64,000 nt of DNA from JAAYHC01 sp964483175 (GTDB lineage Bacteria > Bacillota > UBA5301). Shown here one piece after another: positions 37,691 to 47,064 of this stretch. Positions within the stretch are counted from its first letter, which is position 1, and every line of letters starts with the position of its first letter. The stretch covers positions 1 to 64,000 of the forward strand of contig CAZAAT010000002.1 in the NCBI GenBank assembly GCA_964483175.1, in the 5' to 3' direction. Both the position numbers and the translations under genes were made by a program. Below the pieces are notes generated by a model. That model was not told the DNA's origin, made no database searches, and saw nothing but the letters and a program-made list of their open reading frames with translations.

Positions 37691-39322
37691 ATGGTGACAC
37701 CACGCAAATCTGCCGATCAAGACTTGAGCGAACAACTGCATGAACCTGGCCAGCATGGGTCAGATGAGGGGCTTAGCACCAGTCTCCAGGAGAATATTAC
37801 CGCGATTACTGAGGTAATGGGGGCCGATAACGCGGATGTTATTGTCCGCAAGTTTATCATCGGTACTCAACCCAAGCCTACCCCGGCCGCAATCATCTAC
37901 ATCGATGGGCTGGCCGATACTACAGTTCATCAATTTTCAATTATCCAGCCTTTGCTCTATCTAGGCACCCTACGAAAGGATAACACTGCCGAGGTCACCC
38001 AAGAAAACCTGGCTAACTACATCCGCTACTGTCTGATTTCCACACCCAACTCCAGTGAGGCTACTACCAGGCAAGAGGTGATCAATAAGATCATTACCGG
38101 GGATACCGCCATCCTCGTTGAGGGCTTAACCCAATCCATCATCATCGACACCAAGAGTTGGGAGCATCGGGGGGTTGGCGAACCGAAGACCGAGGCCTCG
38201 GTTAGGGGGCCGCATGAAGCCTTCACCGAAACGATCCGAGTCAACACGGCCCTGCTCAGGCGGAGGATCCGCTCCCCACATCTCCGGATGGATATGATGC
38301 AGATTGGGCGCAGGAGCCATACGGATGTTGCAATAGTTTGGATGGAAGGGGTTACAAACCCTAATTATGTGCACGAAGTCAAAAAGAGACTTAACGCGGT
38401 CGATGTGGACATTCTCCCCTACGAAGGCATGCTCGAAGAATTCATCGAAGATAACCCTTACTCGCCATTTCCGCAAGTCCAGATAACCGAACGCCCAGAC
38501 CGGGTAGCGGCCGCCATCTCTGAAGGACGAGTAGCAATCATTATTGATGGCAACCCGATGATACAAATCGTACCGACCACTTTTTCAACCTATTTTCAGA
38601 CCGGCGAAGATTATACCGAACGCTGGATGTTTGCGACCCTGCTGCGGATTCTGCGCTTATTATCTATTATTAATTCTTCCTTGCTTCCGGCGCTTTATAT
38701 CGCGATTACCAATTACCATCAAGAAATGCTGCCAACTCCGTTAGCACTAGCCTTTGCAGCAGCCCGGGAGAGCGTCCCCCTCCCAGCCTTCGTCGAAGCT
38801 TTGATCATGGTGCTAGCTCTGGAGTTGGTACGCGAAGCAGGTTTGCGTTTACCTAGCCCGGTTGGATCAACCGTCGGCATCGTTGGCGCCCTCCTATTAG
38901 GAGAAGCTGCGGTTTCCGCAAATTTAGCCAGTCCGATTCTAGTAATCGTCGTTGCCTTAAGCGGATTGTCCAGCTTCATCTTGCCACAGTATTCCCAAGG
39001 GCTTGTCCTGCGTTTCATGGTCTATCCGTTCATTCTCCTCTCTGCCGGCTGGGGATTGTTTGGATTGACCGCCGGGATCATGGTCATCGTCATTCATTTA
39101 TCAAATCTCACTTCGCTCGGTGTACCCTATCTCGAACCACTCTGGCGACCAAAGCAGGCCTTTAGGGACACCTTCTTCCGCTTGCCGATGTGGTTAATGC
39201 AGAAACGGCCGGGCTTTCTCCGTCCGCGTGATCTGCAGCGACAAAGGCAGAAAATCCGATCCTGGGAACCGGCGTCGCTGGAAACAGACCAAGATAACCA
39301 GGGCAAAAAGGAGCAACCGTAA
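37691..39322 (+). CDS. gerKA: Spore germination receptor subunit A (GerA/GerKA family)
   Basis: 543 residues. The first ~300 residues are a soluble domain with VIVRKFIIGTQPKPTPAAIIYIDGL and the conserved IDGNPMIQIVPTTFSTYFQTGEDYTERW near 285; about five transmembrane segments follow, with LPTPLALAFAAARESVPLPAFVE between them. GerA-type A subunits sit in the spore inner membrane and form germinant-gated channels. The ORF overlaps gerKB by one base. The end is rich in basic residues. The 129 bases upstream hold the promoter region; a sporulation sigma-G box could not be assigned by eye. Confidence 0.95.
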   Translation: MVTPRKSADQDLSEQLHEPGQHGSDEGLSTSLQENITAITEVMGADNADVIVRKFIIGTQPKPTPAAIIYIDGLADTTVHQFSIIQPLLYLGTLRKDNTAEVTQENLANYIRYCLISTPNSSEATTRQEVINKIITGDTAILVEGLTQSIIIDTKSWEHRGVGEPKTEASVRGPHEAFTETIRVNTALLRRRIRSPHLRMDMMQIGRRSHTDVAIVWMEGVTNPNYVHEVKKRLNAVDVDILPYEGMLEEFIEDNPYSPFPQVQITERPDRVAAAISEGRVAIIIDGNPMIQIVPTTFSTYFQTGEDYTERWMFATLLRILRLLSIINSSLLPALYIAITNYHQEMLPTPLALAFAAARESVPLPAFVEALIMVLALELVREAGLRLPSPVGSTVGIVGALLLGEAAVSANLASPILVIVVALSGLSSFILPQYSQGLVLRFMVYPFILLSAGWGLFGLTAGIMVIVIHLSNLTSLGVPYLEPLWRPKQAFRDTFFRLPMWLMQKRPGFLRPRDLQRQRQKIRSWEPASLETDQDNQGKKEQP

Positions 39323-40407
39323 TGCGCAAGGGTTATATCGATAAAAGGCAGCTAGCGGTCTTAGTGATTTTGATGATCATGGGCTCATATTTTCTCGTGG
39401 TTCCTCGGACCATGGCTTACTACGCTGGGTCCGGAGGCTGGCTAGGCGTCCCGCTGGGTGCGCTCGGCGGCGTCATCGTCGCAAGCTTAGTGATACCTCT
39501 CCACCGGCGATTTCCCTCACATGATCTGATAGGAATGTCCGAAGTAGTCCTTGGCAAATGGCTTGGCAAAGCGTGGTCGCTGCTTTTTTTTCTCTACACT
39601 CTCTCGTTTGCGGCCGTAACCCGTGAGTTTTCGACAACCCTACTTACCCCTTTTCTCTCCGATTCACCCATCGGACCGGTCATTGTCATCGGAATGATAA
39701 TTATGTCCTATTTGGCCTTTAGCGGGATCGAAAGCATCGCACGGACAGCCCAGGTCTTTTTACCGCTCATCGTGATCAGCATTCTGCTGATTCTGGTAAC
39801 CTCAATTTCTTCGGGGGATATTGGCCGAAATCAACCGTGGTTAGGGAAAGGACCTGCATCTCTAGCCATGGCTGGTCTTAATGCCGGAGCAGTATTTGGC
39901 GAAATCGCCGTATTTACGGTCTTCCTTTCCCATCTGCGCCGGACCAACGATGATCTTGCCGCCCTTGGTTGGGGAATTTTCTTATCCTTAGTACCGTTGA
40001 CCCTAATCACCATTGGCGGAATCAGCCTTTTCGGCCACGAGGGGGTAACCACCCTGGCATTCCCAGCTATCAGTATCGCCCGGCGGATCAAAATCGGCAT
40101 CTATTTTGAACGTCTTGAAGCTCTATTCATCATCCTCTGGTTCGTCCTCTCCATGCTAAAAATCGGACTGATCCTCGTAGCATCCGTGATCACCTTAGCC
40201 GGGATCTTTGAACTCAAAACCTACCAACCCCTGGTCTTGCCCACCGCTGTTCTATCCATTTTATTGTCTTTGCAGTTCGAAACCGATTATTCCGTACTAC
40301 AATTTGTTGATAAGTTCACCACTTATTCGCTACCCTTTGCCATCCTCATACCAGGCTTAATATTACTAGTTGCGATCATTCGCGGGAAACGGGAGGTACA
40401 ACAATGA
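39322..40407 (+). CDS. gerKB: Spore germination receptor subunit B (GerB/GerKB family transporter)
   Basis: 361 residues with ten predicted transmembrane segments and an amino-acid-permease-like fold. It opens with KRQLAVLVILMIMGSYFLVVPR and has the family segment AFSGIESIARTAQVFLPL near 135. The subunit is thought to bind the germinant, usually an amino acid. The ATG at 39322 overlaps the gerKA stop codon TAATG, and its end overlaps gerKC by four bases, which gives tight coupling across the three subunits. ribosome binding site AAAAGGAG lies in gerKA. Confidence 0.95.
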   Translation: MRKGYIDKRQLAVLVILMIMGSYFLVVPRTMAYYAGSGGWLGVPLGALGGVIVASLVIPLHRRFPSHDLIGMSEVVLGKWLGKAWSLLFFLYTLSFAAVTREFSTTLLTPFLSDSPIGPVIVIGMIIMSYLAFSGIESIARTAQVFLPLIVISILLILVTSISSGDIGRNQPWLGKGPASLAMAGLNAGAVFGEIAVFTVFLSHLRRTNDDLAALGWGIFLSLVPLTLITIGGISLFGHEGVTTLAFPAISIARRIKIGIYFERLEALFIILWFVLSMLKIGLILVASVITLAGIFELKTYQPLVLPTAVLSILLSLQFETDYSVLQFVDKFTTYSLPFAILIPGLILLVAIIRGKREVQQ

Positions 40408-41630
40408 ATAGGCTGGCCAGAACCATTTTTCTGGTTTGTATTCTCCTCGGCGCTACGCTCTCTTTAACCGGATGTTACGGTCGCAATGAAGTTGAAGAAA
40501 CCGCGTTTGTCACTGCTTTCGGAATTGAAAAAGGTAGCACCAAAGATTTCAAGTTGACCATCCTCGTTCCAGCACCAGGAAAAATAGCCGGTTCCAGCAG
40601 TGCAGGCGGTGGCGGTGGTGGTGGTGAAGAGCCCCCGTATTGGCTAGCCTTTGCTGAAGGTAAGTCCCTGTGGGAGTGTTTTCAGGAATTATCAAAGCGC
40701 TCTAGTCGCAGAATCCAGTTTGCCCATGCTGTAGCGGTGATTGTCCATGAAGAAGTAGCTCGCCAGGGACTAGAGCCGCTAGTTGATACCTTTAACCGCA
40801 ATGCGCGGATGCGACCGGACACTAATGTCTTGGTCACCTCTGACCCAATCGAAGATATTCTCAAGGTAACCTTCCCCTTAGAGGCCTTGCCATCAGCTTA
40901 TCTGGCTCGGTTGCAACTGTTTGCCCATCAACATAGCCAAACTACCGAATATGAGGTTGGCGACTTCTATGCTTCCAGCCAGGCTGGCCAAGAAGCAGTA
41001 ATCCCTCGCGTTAACATTTGCGAGGAATCTACACCACCAGACCAAGGCGAAAAAAGCGAGGAAAAAGAGAAGCCCCCACCCAAAGCGTTAATAATTGAAG
41101 GGGCTGCAGCTTTTCGACAAGATCGCCAGGTTGGCTGGCTGAGCGGACAAGAGATCTTTGCGCTGGAGTCCATCCGTGGCCGTCACGTGAGAAACCCGCT
41201 TACGGTCGAGGTTGATGGCAGTACTTATACCATTGTGATTCGGGAGAACTACAGTAAAATAAAGGTCATGCCTAATCGGGCTGATTTAGGTAGCAGTAAG
41301 ATACAAGTAAGTGTGAAATACGAGACTGATCTCGGCGAGGTAGACCGCGCCGGACTATTGATTACCACTGATTTATTAGCTAAAATAGCCGTCAAAGCCG
41401 AAGAACAAGTGACGGAATTAATGCGCAACCTAATCCAAAAAGCTAAGTACGAGTTGGAAAGCGATATCTTTGGCTTTGGTGAGCACTTGCGCCGCAAGGT
41501 ACCCTACCGGATCTGGCACCAGGTTAAAGACCGCTGGAACGAAGAGTTTCCCAATCTAATCATCTCCATTGATACTGAGGTCGTTATCCGGCGAATCGGA
41601 ATGACTGTCCGCAGTCCATATATCAATTGA
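40404..41630 (+). CDS. gerKC: Spore germination receptor lipoprotein subunit C (GerC/GerKC family)
   Basis: 408 residues. The signal sequence ends in the lipobox SLTGC with Cys24. A GerC-type mature part follows: GRNEVEETAFVTAFGIEKG, KSLWECFQELSKRSSRRIQFAH near 85 and a C-terminal domain with AEEQVTELMRNLIQKAKYELESDIFGFGEHLRRK. Two low-complexity stretches stand out: six glycines after SSAGG near residue 70 and a lysine/glutamate-rich GEKSEEKEKPPPK near 210. The protein is anchored to the outer face of the inner spore membrane. It closes the operon; convergent small gene on the other strand begins one base after its stop. Confidence 0.95.
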   Translation: MNRLARTIFLVCILLGATLSLTGCYGRNEVEETAFVTAFGIEKGSTKDFKLTILVPAPGKIAGSSSAGGGGGGGEEPPYWLAFAEGKSLWECFQELSKRSSRRIQFAHAVAVIVHEEVARQGLEPLVDTFNRNARMRPDTNVLVTSDPIEDILKVTFPLEALPSAYLARLQLFAHQHSQTTEYEVGDFYASSQAGQEAVIPRVNICEESTPPDQGEKSEEKEKPPPKALIIEGAAAFRQDRQVGWLSGQEIFALESIRGRHVRNPLTVEVDGSTYTIVIRENYSKIKVMPNRADLGSSKIQVSVKYETDLGEVDRAGLLITTDLLAKIAVKAEEQVTELMRNLIQKAKYELESDIFGFGEHLRRKVPYRIWHQVKDRWNEEFPNLIISIDTEVVIRRIGMTVRSPYIN

Positions 41631-41631
41631 A

Positions 41632-41793
41632 TTAACGGAGAAAGATTTGATACACTGCCAGGGCCATAATAAGACTTAGATATATCATGATGCCGATGGC
41701 TCCAAAGCGGTTTTTGTTCGTAAACTCCTGCCGGACCGTTAACAATGTAGGCGCCAAAACAAGCAAGACTGCAAACATAGCCAAATAACTCAA
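41632..41793 (-). CDS. Small two-helix membrane protein
   Basis: 53 residues from a TTG at 41793 to TAA at 41632-41634. Two hydrophobic segments, about 3-20 (YLAMFAVLLVLAPTLL) and 31-52 (GAIGIMIYLSLIMALAVYQ), flank a polar loop VRQEFTNKNRF. The ribosome binding site GAGGTGA lies six bases before the TTG and is good, but both lie in the 3' arm of the hairpin at 41793-41827. The gene follows glmS on the minus strand and converges with gerKC with one base between stop codons. I do not recognise a family; the coherent hydrophobic pattern and well-placed signals argue that it is real. Confidence 0.6.
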   Translation of the reverse strand: MSYLAMFAVLLVLAPTLLTVRQEFTNKNRFGAIGIMIYLSLIMALAVYQIFLR

Positions 41794-41827
41794 AGCGGGT
41801 CACCTCGAAAGTTATGGTAACCCGCTT
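41793..41827. terminator. Strong hairpin after glmS, covering the start of the small membrane gene
   Basis: Minus strand: AAGCGGGTTACC, an 11-base loop, GGTGACCCGCTT (12 pairs, one G-U), followed by TGAGTTATTT. The run after the stem is only weakly U-rich, so terminator strength for glmS is uncertain. On the plus strand the same stem lies beyond gerKC and could end that transcript too. The 3' arm includes the GGTGA ribosome binding site and reaches the first base of the TTG start of the small gene. Confidence 0.5.
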
Positions 41828-41851
41828 GTCCGCCTTTATATTCGTTGCTTG

Positions 41852-43678
<1,827 letters not shown>

Positions 43679-43710
43679 AGTTAGTCCTCCAGATAATTCA
43701 TCAACTCTAA

Positions 43711-43855
43711 TGAGCCACTTAGACTTTCTTTTGGTCCTGTGTCACCACAGGGTTTGTGAAGGTCCTGACGACCGTGGCTTAGCCGAGGGTCACCCGCCGA
43801 TAATCCGAGATCCCCTACCTCGTCAACTCGCCTATTTTTTGCGAGTCCTGGCGCT
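43711..43855 (-). ncRNA. glmS ribozyme (glucosamine-6-phosphate-activated self-cleaving RNA)
   Basis: On the minus strand the gap between glmM and glmS holds the conserved glmS ribozyme core in order: A|GCGCCAGGACT (cleavage between A at 43855 and G at 43854), the ACTCGC/GCGAGT stem with an A-rich loop, GTTGACGAGG, GGATTATCGGCGGGTGACCC, then peripheral helices with AGCCAC pairing to GTGGCT and a CCTGTG-GTGA-CACAGG hairpin. Known members bind glucosamine 6-phosphate as a cofactor and cut the mRNA 5' of glmS. The 3' boundary (43711) is set by the last helix; glmS starts 32 bases further on. The A at the cut site is the last base of the glmM stop codon. Confidence 0.93.
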
Positions 43856-45213
43856 CACATGCTCAAGATCCCCTCGACCACCTCCCGCACCGCAGCATTA
43901 ACCTTATCTTGATCCGGCCCCTCGCCCATTACTCTGATCAGGGGTTCGGTCCCGGACGGCCGGACAAAGATTCGGCCCTGTGGTCCGATGATTGTCTCGG
44001 CCCGAGCGATCAAGTCCTGTAATTGTCGACTCTCCGCCACCGCCTGTTTGTTTTCCACCCGCACTGATTCTAAGACCTGTGGGAAGGTGCGCATTACGCG
44101 AGCTGCCTGGGAGAGCGTTTTCCCACAACGGCGCAAGGTTGAAGCCACTTGCACGGCGGTCAGAACTCCATCCCCGGTCGTGTTGTGATTGAGCATAATG
44201 ATGTGGCCGGATTGTTCCCCACCTAATACCAGCCCATGTTCGAGCATCGCCGCCAAAACGTAGCGGTCTCCAGCCTGGGTGCTGACGACTCTACCCCCGG
44301 CGCGCTCTAGGACCTCTTGTAGGCCCAAATTGCTGTAGACAGTAGCAGCGATCGCATTCTCGGAGAGTTTTCCGCGTTCAATCAAGTCAAGTGCGAGAAT
44401 GGCCATCAGATGATCCCCGTCCACAATCTCGCCCTTTTCGTCGATGGCTATAACCCGATCAGCATCGCCATCAAAAGCAAAGCCAAGATGGGCTTGGTTG
44501 GCCACGACCATCTCTTGGACATAGGCGGGGTTGGTTGATCCACAGTTGACATTGATCCGCGAACCATCGGCCATCGAGTTATACTCCAGCACTTCGGCGC
44601 CCAGAGCCCGGAAAGCGCGGGGAGCTACTTTAAAGGCGGCACCAAAACCGCAATCTAGGACTACTTTTTGTCCGATCAGATGTTGATCAGAACTCTGCAC
44701 TAGAAACTGAGTATACTGCTCAGTCGGATTGATACACGGAATCACATTGCCAACTAGCTCTCCGATCGGCCGTGGCAGCTCATCTCGTTCTAAATCTATT
44801 AAGGCTTCGATTTCTCCTTCTAACTCATCAGGGAGCTTAAAACCGCCACAATCAAAAAACTTGATACCATTATCGGGAACCGGGTTATGCGATGCCGAAA
44901 TCATCACCCCGGCATCGGCATGGATCTCGCGGACCAAAAAGGCCACCGCCGGAGTGGGAATCACGCCCAAGCGCACAGCATCCGCACCGACCGAGGTTAT
45001 TCCGGCGATCACCGCCGCCTCCAACATCGGCCCTGAAAGACGGGTGTCCATACCCACTACTACCCGCGGTTTGCTCGAGCTTTTCGTTATCGCAGCTAAC
45101 TGCTCCTTGAGCAAAACATAAGTGCCGACCCGGGCGATCTTAAAAGCAAGCTCCGGGGTTAACTCTCGGTTGGCGACACCACGTACACCATCTGTTCCAA
45201 ATAAATGTCCCAT
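43855..45213 (-). CDS. glmM: Phosphoglucosamine mutase
   Basis: 452 residues. It opens with GHLFGTDGVRGVANRELT; the phosphoserine motif is MISASHNPVPDNGIKF near 103, the metal loop FDGDADRVIAID near 245, and the C-terminal sugar-phosphate loop FVRPSGTEPLIRVMGEG. It converts glucosamine 6-phosphate to glucosamine 1-phosphate for UDP-GlcNAc. The ATG at 45213 is preferred to an upstream in-frame start (45273) because the protein then begins like homologues and GGGAGAG is correctly placed. The stop codon TGA ends exactly at the ribozyme cut site. GlmM is known to inhibit CdaA in Bacillus; cdaA is directly upstream. Confidence 0.97.
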   Translation of the reverse strand: MGHLFGTDGVRGVANRELTPELAFKIARVGTYVLLKEQLAAITKSSSKPRVVVGMDTRLSGPMLEAAVIAGITSVGADAVRLGVIPTPAVAFLVREIHADAGVMISASHNPVPDNGIKFFDCGGFKLPDELEGEIEALIDLERDELPRPIGELVGNVIPCINPTEQYTQFLVQSSDQHLIGQKVVLDCGFGAAFKVAPRAFRALGAEVLEYNSMADGSRINVNCGSTNPAYVQEMVVANQAHLGFAFDGDADRVIAIDEKGEIVDGDHLMAILALDLIERGKLSENAIAATVYSNLGLQEVLERAGGRVVSTQAGDRYVLAAMLEHGLVLGGEQSGHIIMLNHNTTGDGVLTAVQVASTLRRCGKTLSQAARVMRTFPQVLESVRVENKQAVAESRQLQDLIARAETIIGPQGRIFVRPSGTEPLIRVMGEGPDQDKVNAAVREVVEGILSM

Positions 45214-45317
45214 ATCTTTAACTCTCCCACCTAAACTAGGAACCCTCTGGCAGTTTATGTGCCAAAGTCCCAAGTCGTTCTATGCCACCACAAATAGTAT
45301 GAGCTTTGCCAAACTTC

Positions 45318-46127
45318 CTATGTCCGCAAGGGGCGCAGCAGATCCGGCAAGCTTTGCTTACCAGGCTGCAGTAGGGCCCTTAGACGTTGCTGCAAAGTCT
45401 CAGAGTTGAAGCCACGGGTCATTTCCCCGCCCACAGCAACCGATACCGTCCCGGTCTGTTCGGAGACGACAATGACTACACAGTCGCTCACCTCGCTGAT
45501 CCCGAGAGCAGCGCGATGCCTGGTACCCAATTTTTTGGAGATGTTGGGGTTATCCGATAGAGGTAAGACCACACCAGCGCTAACAATCCGGCCTTCTCGA
45601 ATGACCACCGCTCCATCGTGCAGCAGGTTATTGGGCTGAAAAATGGTAGTGATTAATTCCATCCCGGCCAAAGCATCCAAGGTGACGCCGGTATTTAAGA
45701 ACTCCTGCAGACCCGTTTGGCGTTCAATGACGATTAGACCACCCCAAGAGTGATCCACCAAATATTCGACTGAGCGGACTAGGTGAGTGATTAGGTCCTC
45801 TGTCTGGGCTTTGTCCAGGAAAATAGACCGGATAAAAAGCTGTCCGCGTCCTAACTGCTCCAGTGCGCGGCGCAGTTCCGGATAAAAGACGATGGGCAAA
45901 GCTACGATGATACCGGTCAAGACCTTCTCCATGATCCAGTTGACCAGAGTCAGACCGAGCAAATCGCTCAGCCCGGCGAGAAGCGCGATAATCGCCAGCC
46001 CTTTGAGTAGTGGTACGGCCCGCGTATGCGAAATCAGGCGCATCGCCCACAACACCGCTATGGTAACGATAATGACATCGATGATATTGATAAAGGTAAA
46101 TTCGGCGATCCTCACGTTGAACGGCAT
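45318..46127 (-). CDS. cdaA: Diadenylate cyclase CdaA
   Basis: 269 residues. Three transmembrane helices cover about residues 8-75; the DAC domain follows with the catalytic DGA (LLHDGAVVIREG) near 170 and RHR (GTRHRAALGISE) near 202. It makes c-di-AMP, which controls potassium and osmolyte transport and cell-wall balance. The ATG at 46127 has TAGGAGATAA directly upstream and overlaps the end of the fumarylacetoacetase-family gene. The usual regulator gene cdaR (ybbR) is not between cdaA and glmM: only 104 bases separate them, containing an 8-pair hairpin (45245-45267). Confidence 0.96.
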   Translation of the reverse strand: MPFNVRIAEFTFINIIDVIIVTIAVLWAMRLISHTRAVPLLKGLAIIALLAGLSDLLGLTLVNWIMEKVLTGIIVALPIVFYPELRRALEQLGRGQLFIRSIFLDKAQTEDLITHLVRSVEYLVDHSWGGLIVIERQTGLQEFLNTGVTLDALAGMELITTIFQPNNLLHDGAVVIREGRIVSAGVVLPLSDNPNISKKLGTRHRAALGISEVSDCVVIVVSEQTGTVSVAVGGEMTRGFNSETLQQRLRALLQPGKQSLPDLLRPLRT

Positions 46128-46128
46128 T

Positions 46129-46896
46129 TTATCTCCTAAACGGGTTCTCCAAGCGGCCAATCCCTTGTATTTCCACTGTTACTGTGTCGCCGGCTGCAAC
46201 AGGGCCAACCCCAGAGGGGGTCCCGGTGCTGATGATATCCCCTGGTTGCAGAGTCATAATTTCGGAAACATAGGCGACCATCTCGTTGACCGAAAAGATG
46301 AACTCGCTGGTCCGAGAGTGCTGCACGCGCTGATCATTGCGATAGCAGCTGATCTCCAGGTCAGTTGGGTCAAGTCCATCTACGATCCAGGGGCCTACCG
46401 GACCAAAGGTGTCAAAGCTTTTCGCCCGCGTCCACTGAGAGTCCTTGGCCTGCAGATCTCGGGCGGTCACATCATTAAAGCAGGTAAAACCCCAAATATA
46501 TTTATCCGCATCCTCAGGTAATACCTTCCTGGTTTCACGACTAATGACAATCGCCAGTTCTGCTTCATACTGTACGTCATTTGATTGTGGTGGCATCACC
46601 ACGGTTTCGCCGGGGCCAACGATACAGCTTGGTGGCTTTAAAAAGATTACCGGTTCAGATGGGATAGCTAAGGCCATCTCCCTGGCATGATCGCGGTAAT
46701 TTAGGCCGATGCAGACCACCTTGCTCGGGACAACAGGGGCCAATAGCTTGACCTCGCTAAGCGGATAGACTCTACCGGTCAGCGCGAACTGCTCAGGGTG
46801 AGCTCCTTTGAGCTCGCTAACGGTATCCACCCCTGCTCGCGGCTCAACAAGACCATAACTGACCCGATCTTTGATCTGAAAACGAACAGTACGCAT
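46129..46896 (-). CDS. Fumarylacetoacetate hydrolase-family protein
   Basis: 255 residues. The FAH fold is clear from VCIGLNYRDHAREM near 72, the metal-binding YEAELAIVISRETRKV near 122 with the Glu pair, GFTCFNDVTARDLQ near 152, KSFDTFGPVGPW near 174 and the C-terminal GDIISTGTPSGVGPVAAGDTV. Members act as 2-keto-hydratases, decarboxylases (oxaloacetate) or acylpyruvases; the substrate cannot be read from sequence. The ATG at 46896 is chosen with GGGGGGG upstream; an upstream in-frame start is less likely. It heads the cdaA-glmM-glmS run and is preceded by a possible extended -10 promoter. Confidence 0.88.
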   Translation of the reverse strand: MRTVRFQIKDRVSYGLVEPRAGVDTVSELKGAHPEQFALTGRVYPLSEVKLLAPVVPSKVVCIGLNYRDHAREMALAIPSEPVIFLKPPSCIVGPGETVVMPPQSNDVQYEAELAIVISRETRKVLPEDADKYIWGFTCFNDVTARDLQAKDSQWTRAKSFDTFGPVGPWIVDGLDPTDLEISCYRNDQRVQHSRTSEFIFSVNEMVAYVSEIMTLQPGDIISTGTPSGVGPVAAGDTVTVEIQGIGRLENPFRR

Positions 46897-46968
46897 GAAT
46901 AACCCCCCCAATAACTTGTGGTTAGTGTGTGCAAGCACCCGCAGGGAAAGACCTAAGGTATGAAAATA

Positions 46969-46979
46969 AGTTTACCATA
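46969..46979 (-). promoter_or_regulatory. Possible extended -10 promoter for the FAH-cdaA-glmM-glmS run
   Basis: On the minus strand TATGGTAAACT matches the extended -10 pattern (TGnTAnAnT). It lies about 72 bases before the ATG and just after the terminator of the porin gene, where a new promoter is expected. A -35 could not be assigned with confidence. Confidence 0.35.
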
Positions 46980-47014
46980 TGATGGGGGTGAAGGAAAAGA
47001 AAAACCTGGGAAAT

Positions 47015-47040
47015 GTAAAAGGGCGGGAAATCCCGCCCTT
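47015..47040 (-). terminator. Rho-independent terminator of the porin-like gene
   Basis: Minus strand: AAGGGCGGGA-TT-TCCCGCCCTT, a perfect 10-pair stem with a two-base loop (the inner pairs will open), followed by TTACATTT. It lies 24 bases after the stop codon of the porin-like gene, so it ends that transcript. On the plus strand the tail is not U-rich. Confidence 0.75.
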
Positions 47041-47064
47041 GTGTGCGTTTGGCTGTGGTAAGTC

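Noticed and set aside
43710..43901. Plus-strand open frame of 63 codons across the glmM-glmS gap
   Set aside because: It is antisense to the glmS ribozyme and the end of glmM; no ribosome binding site and no family likeness.
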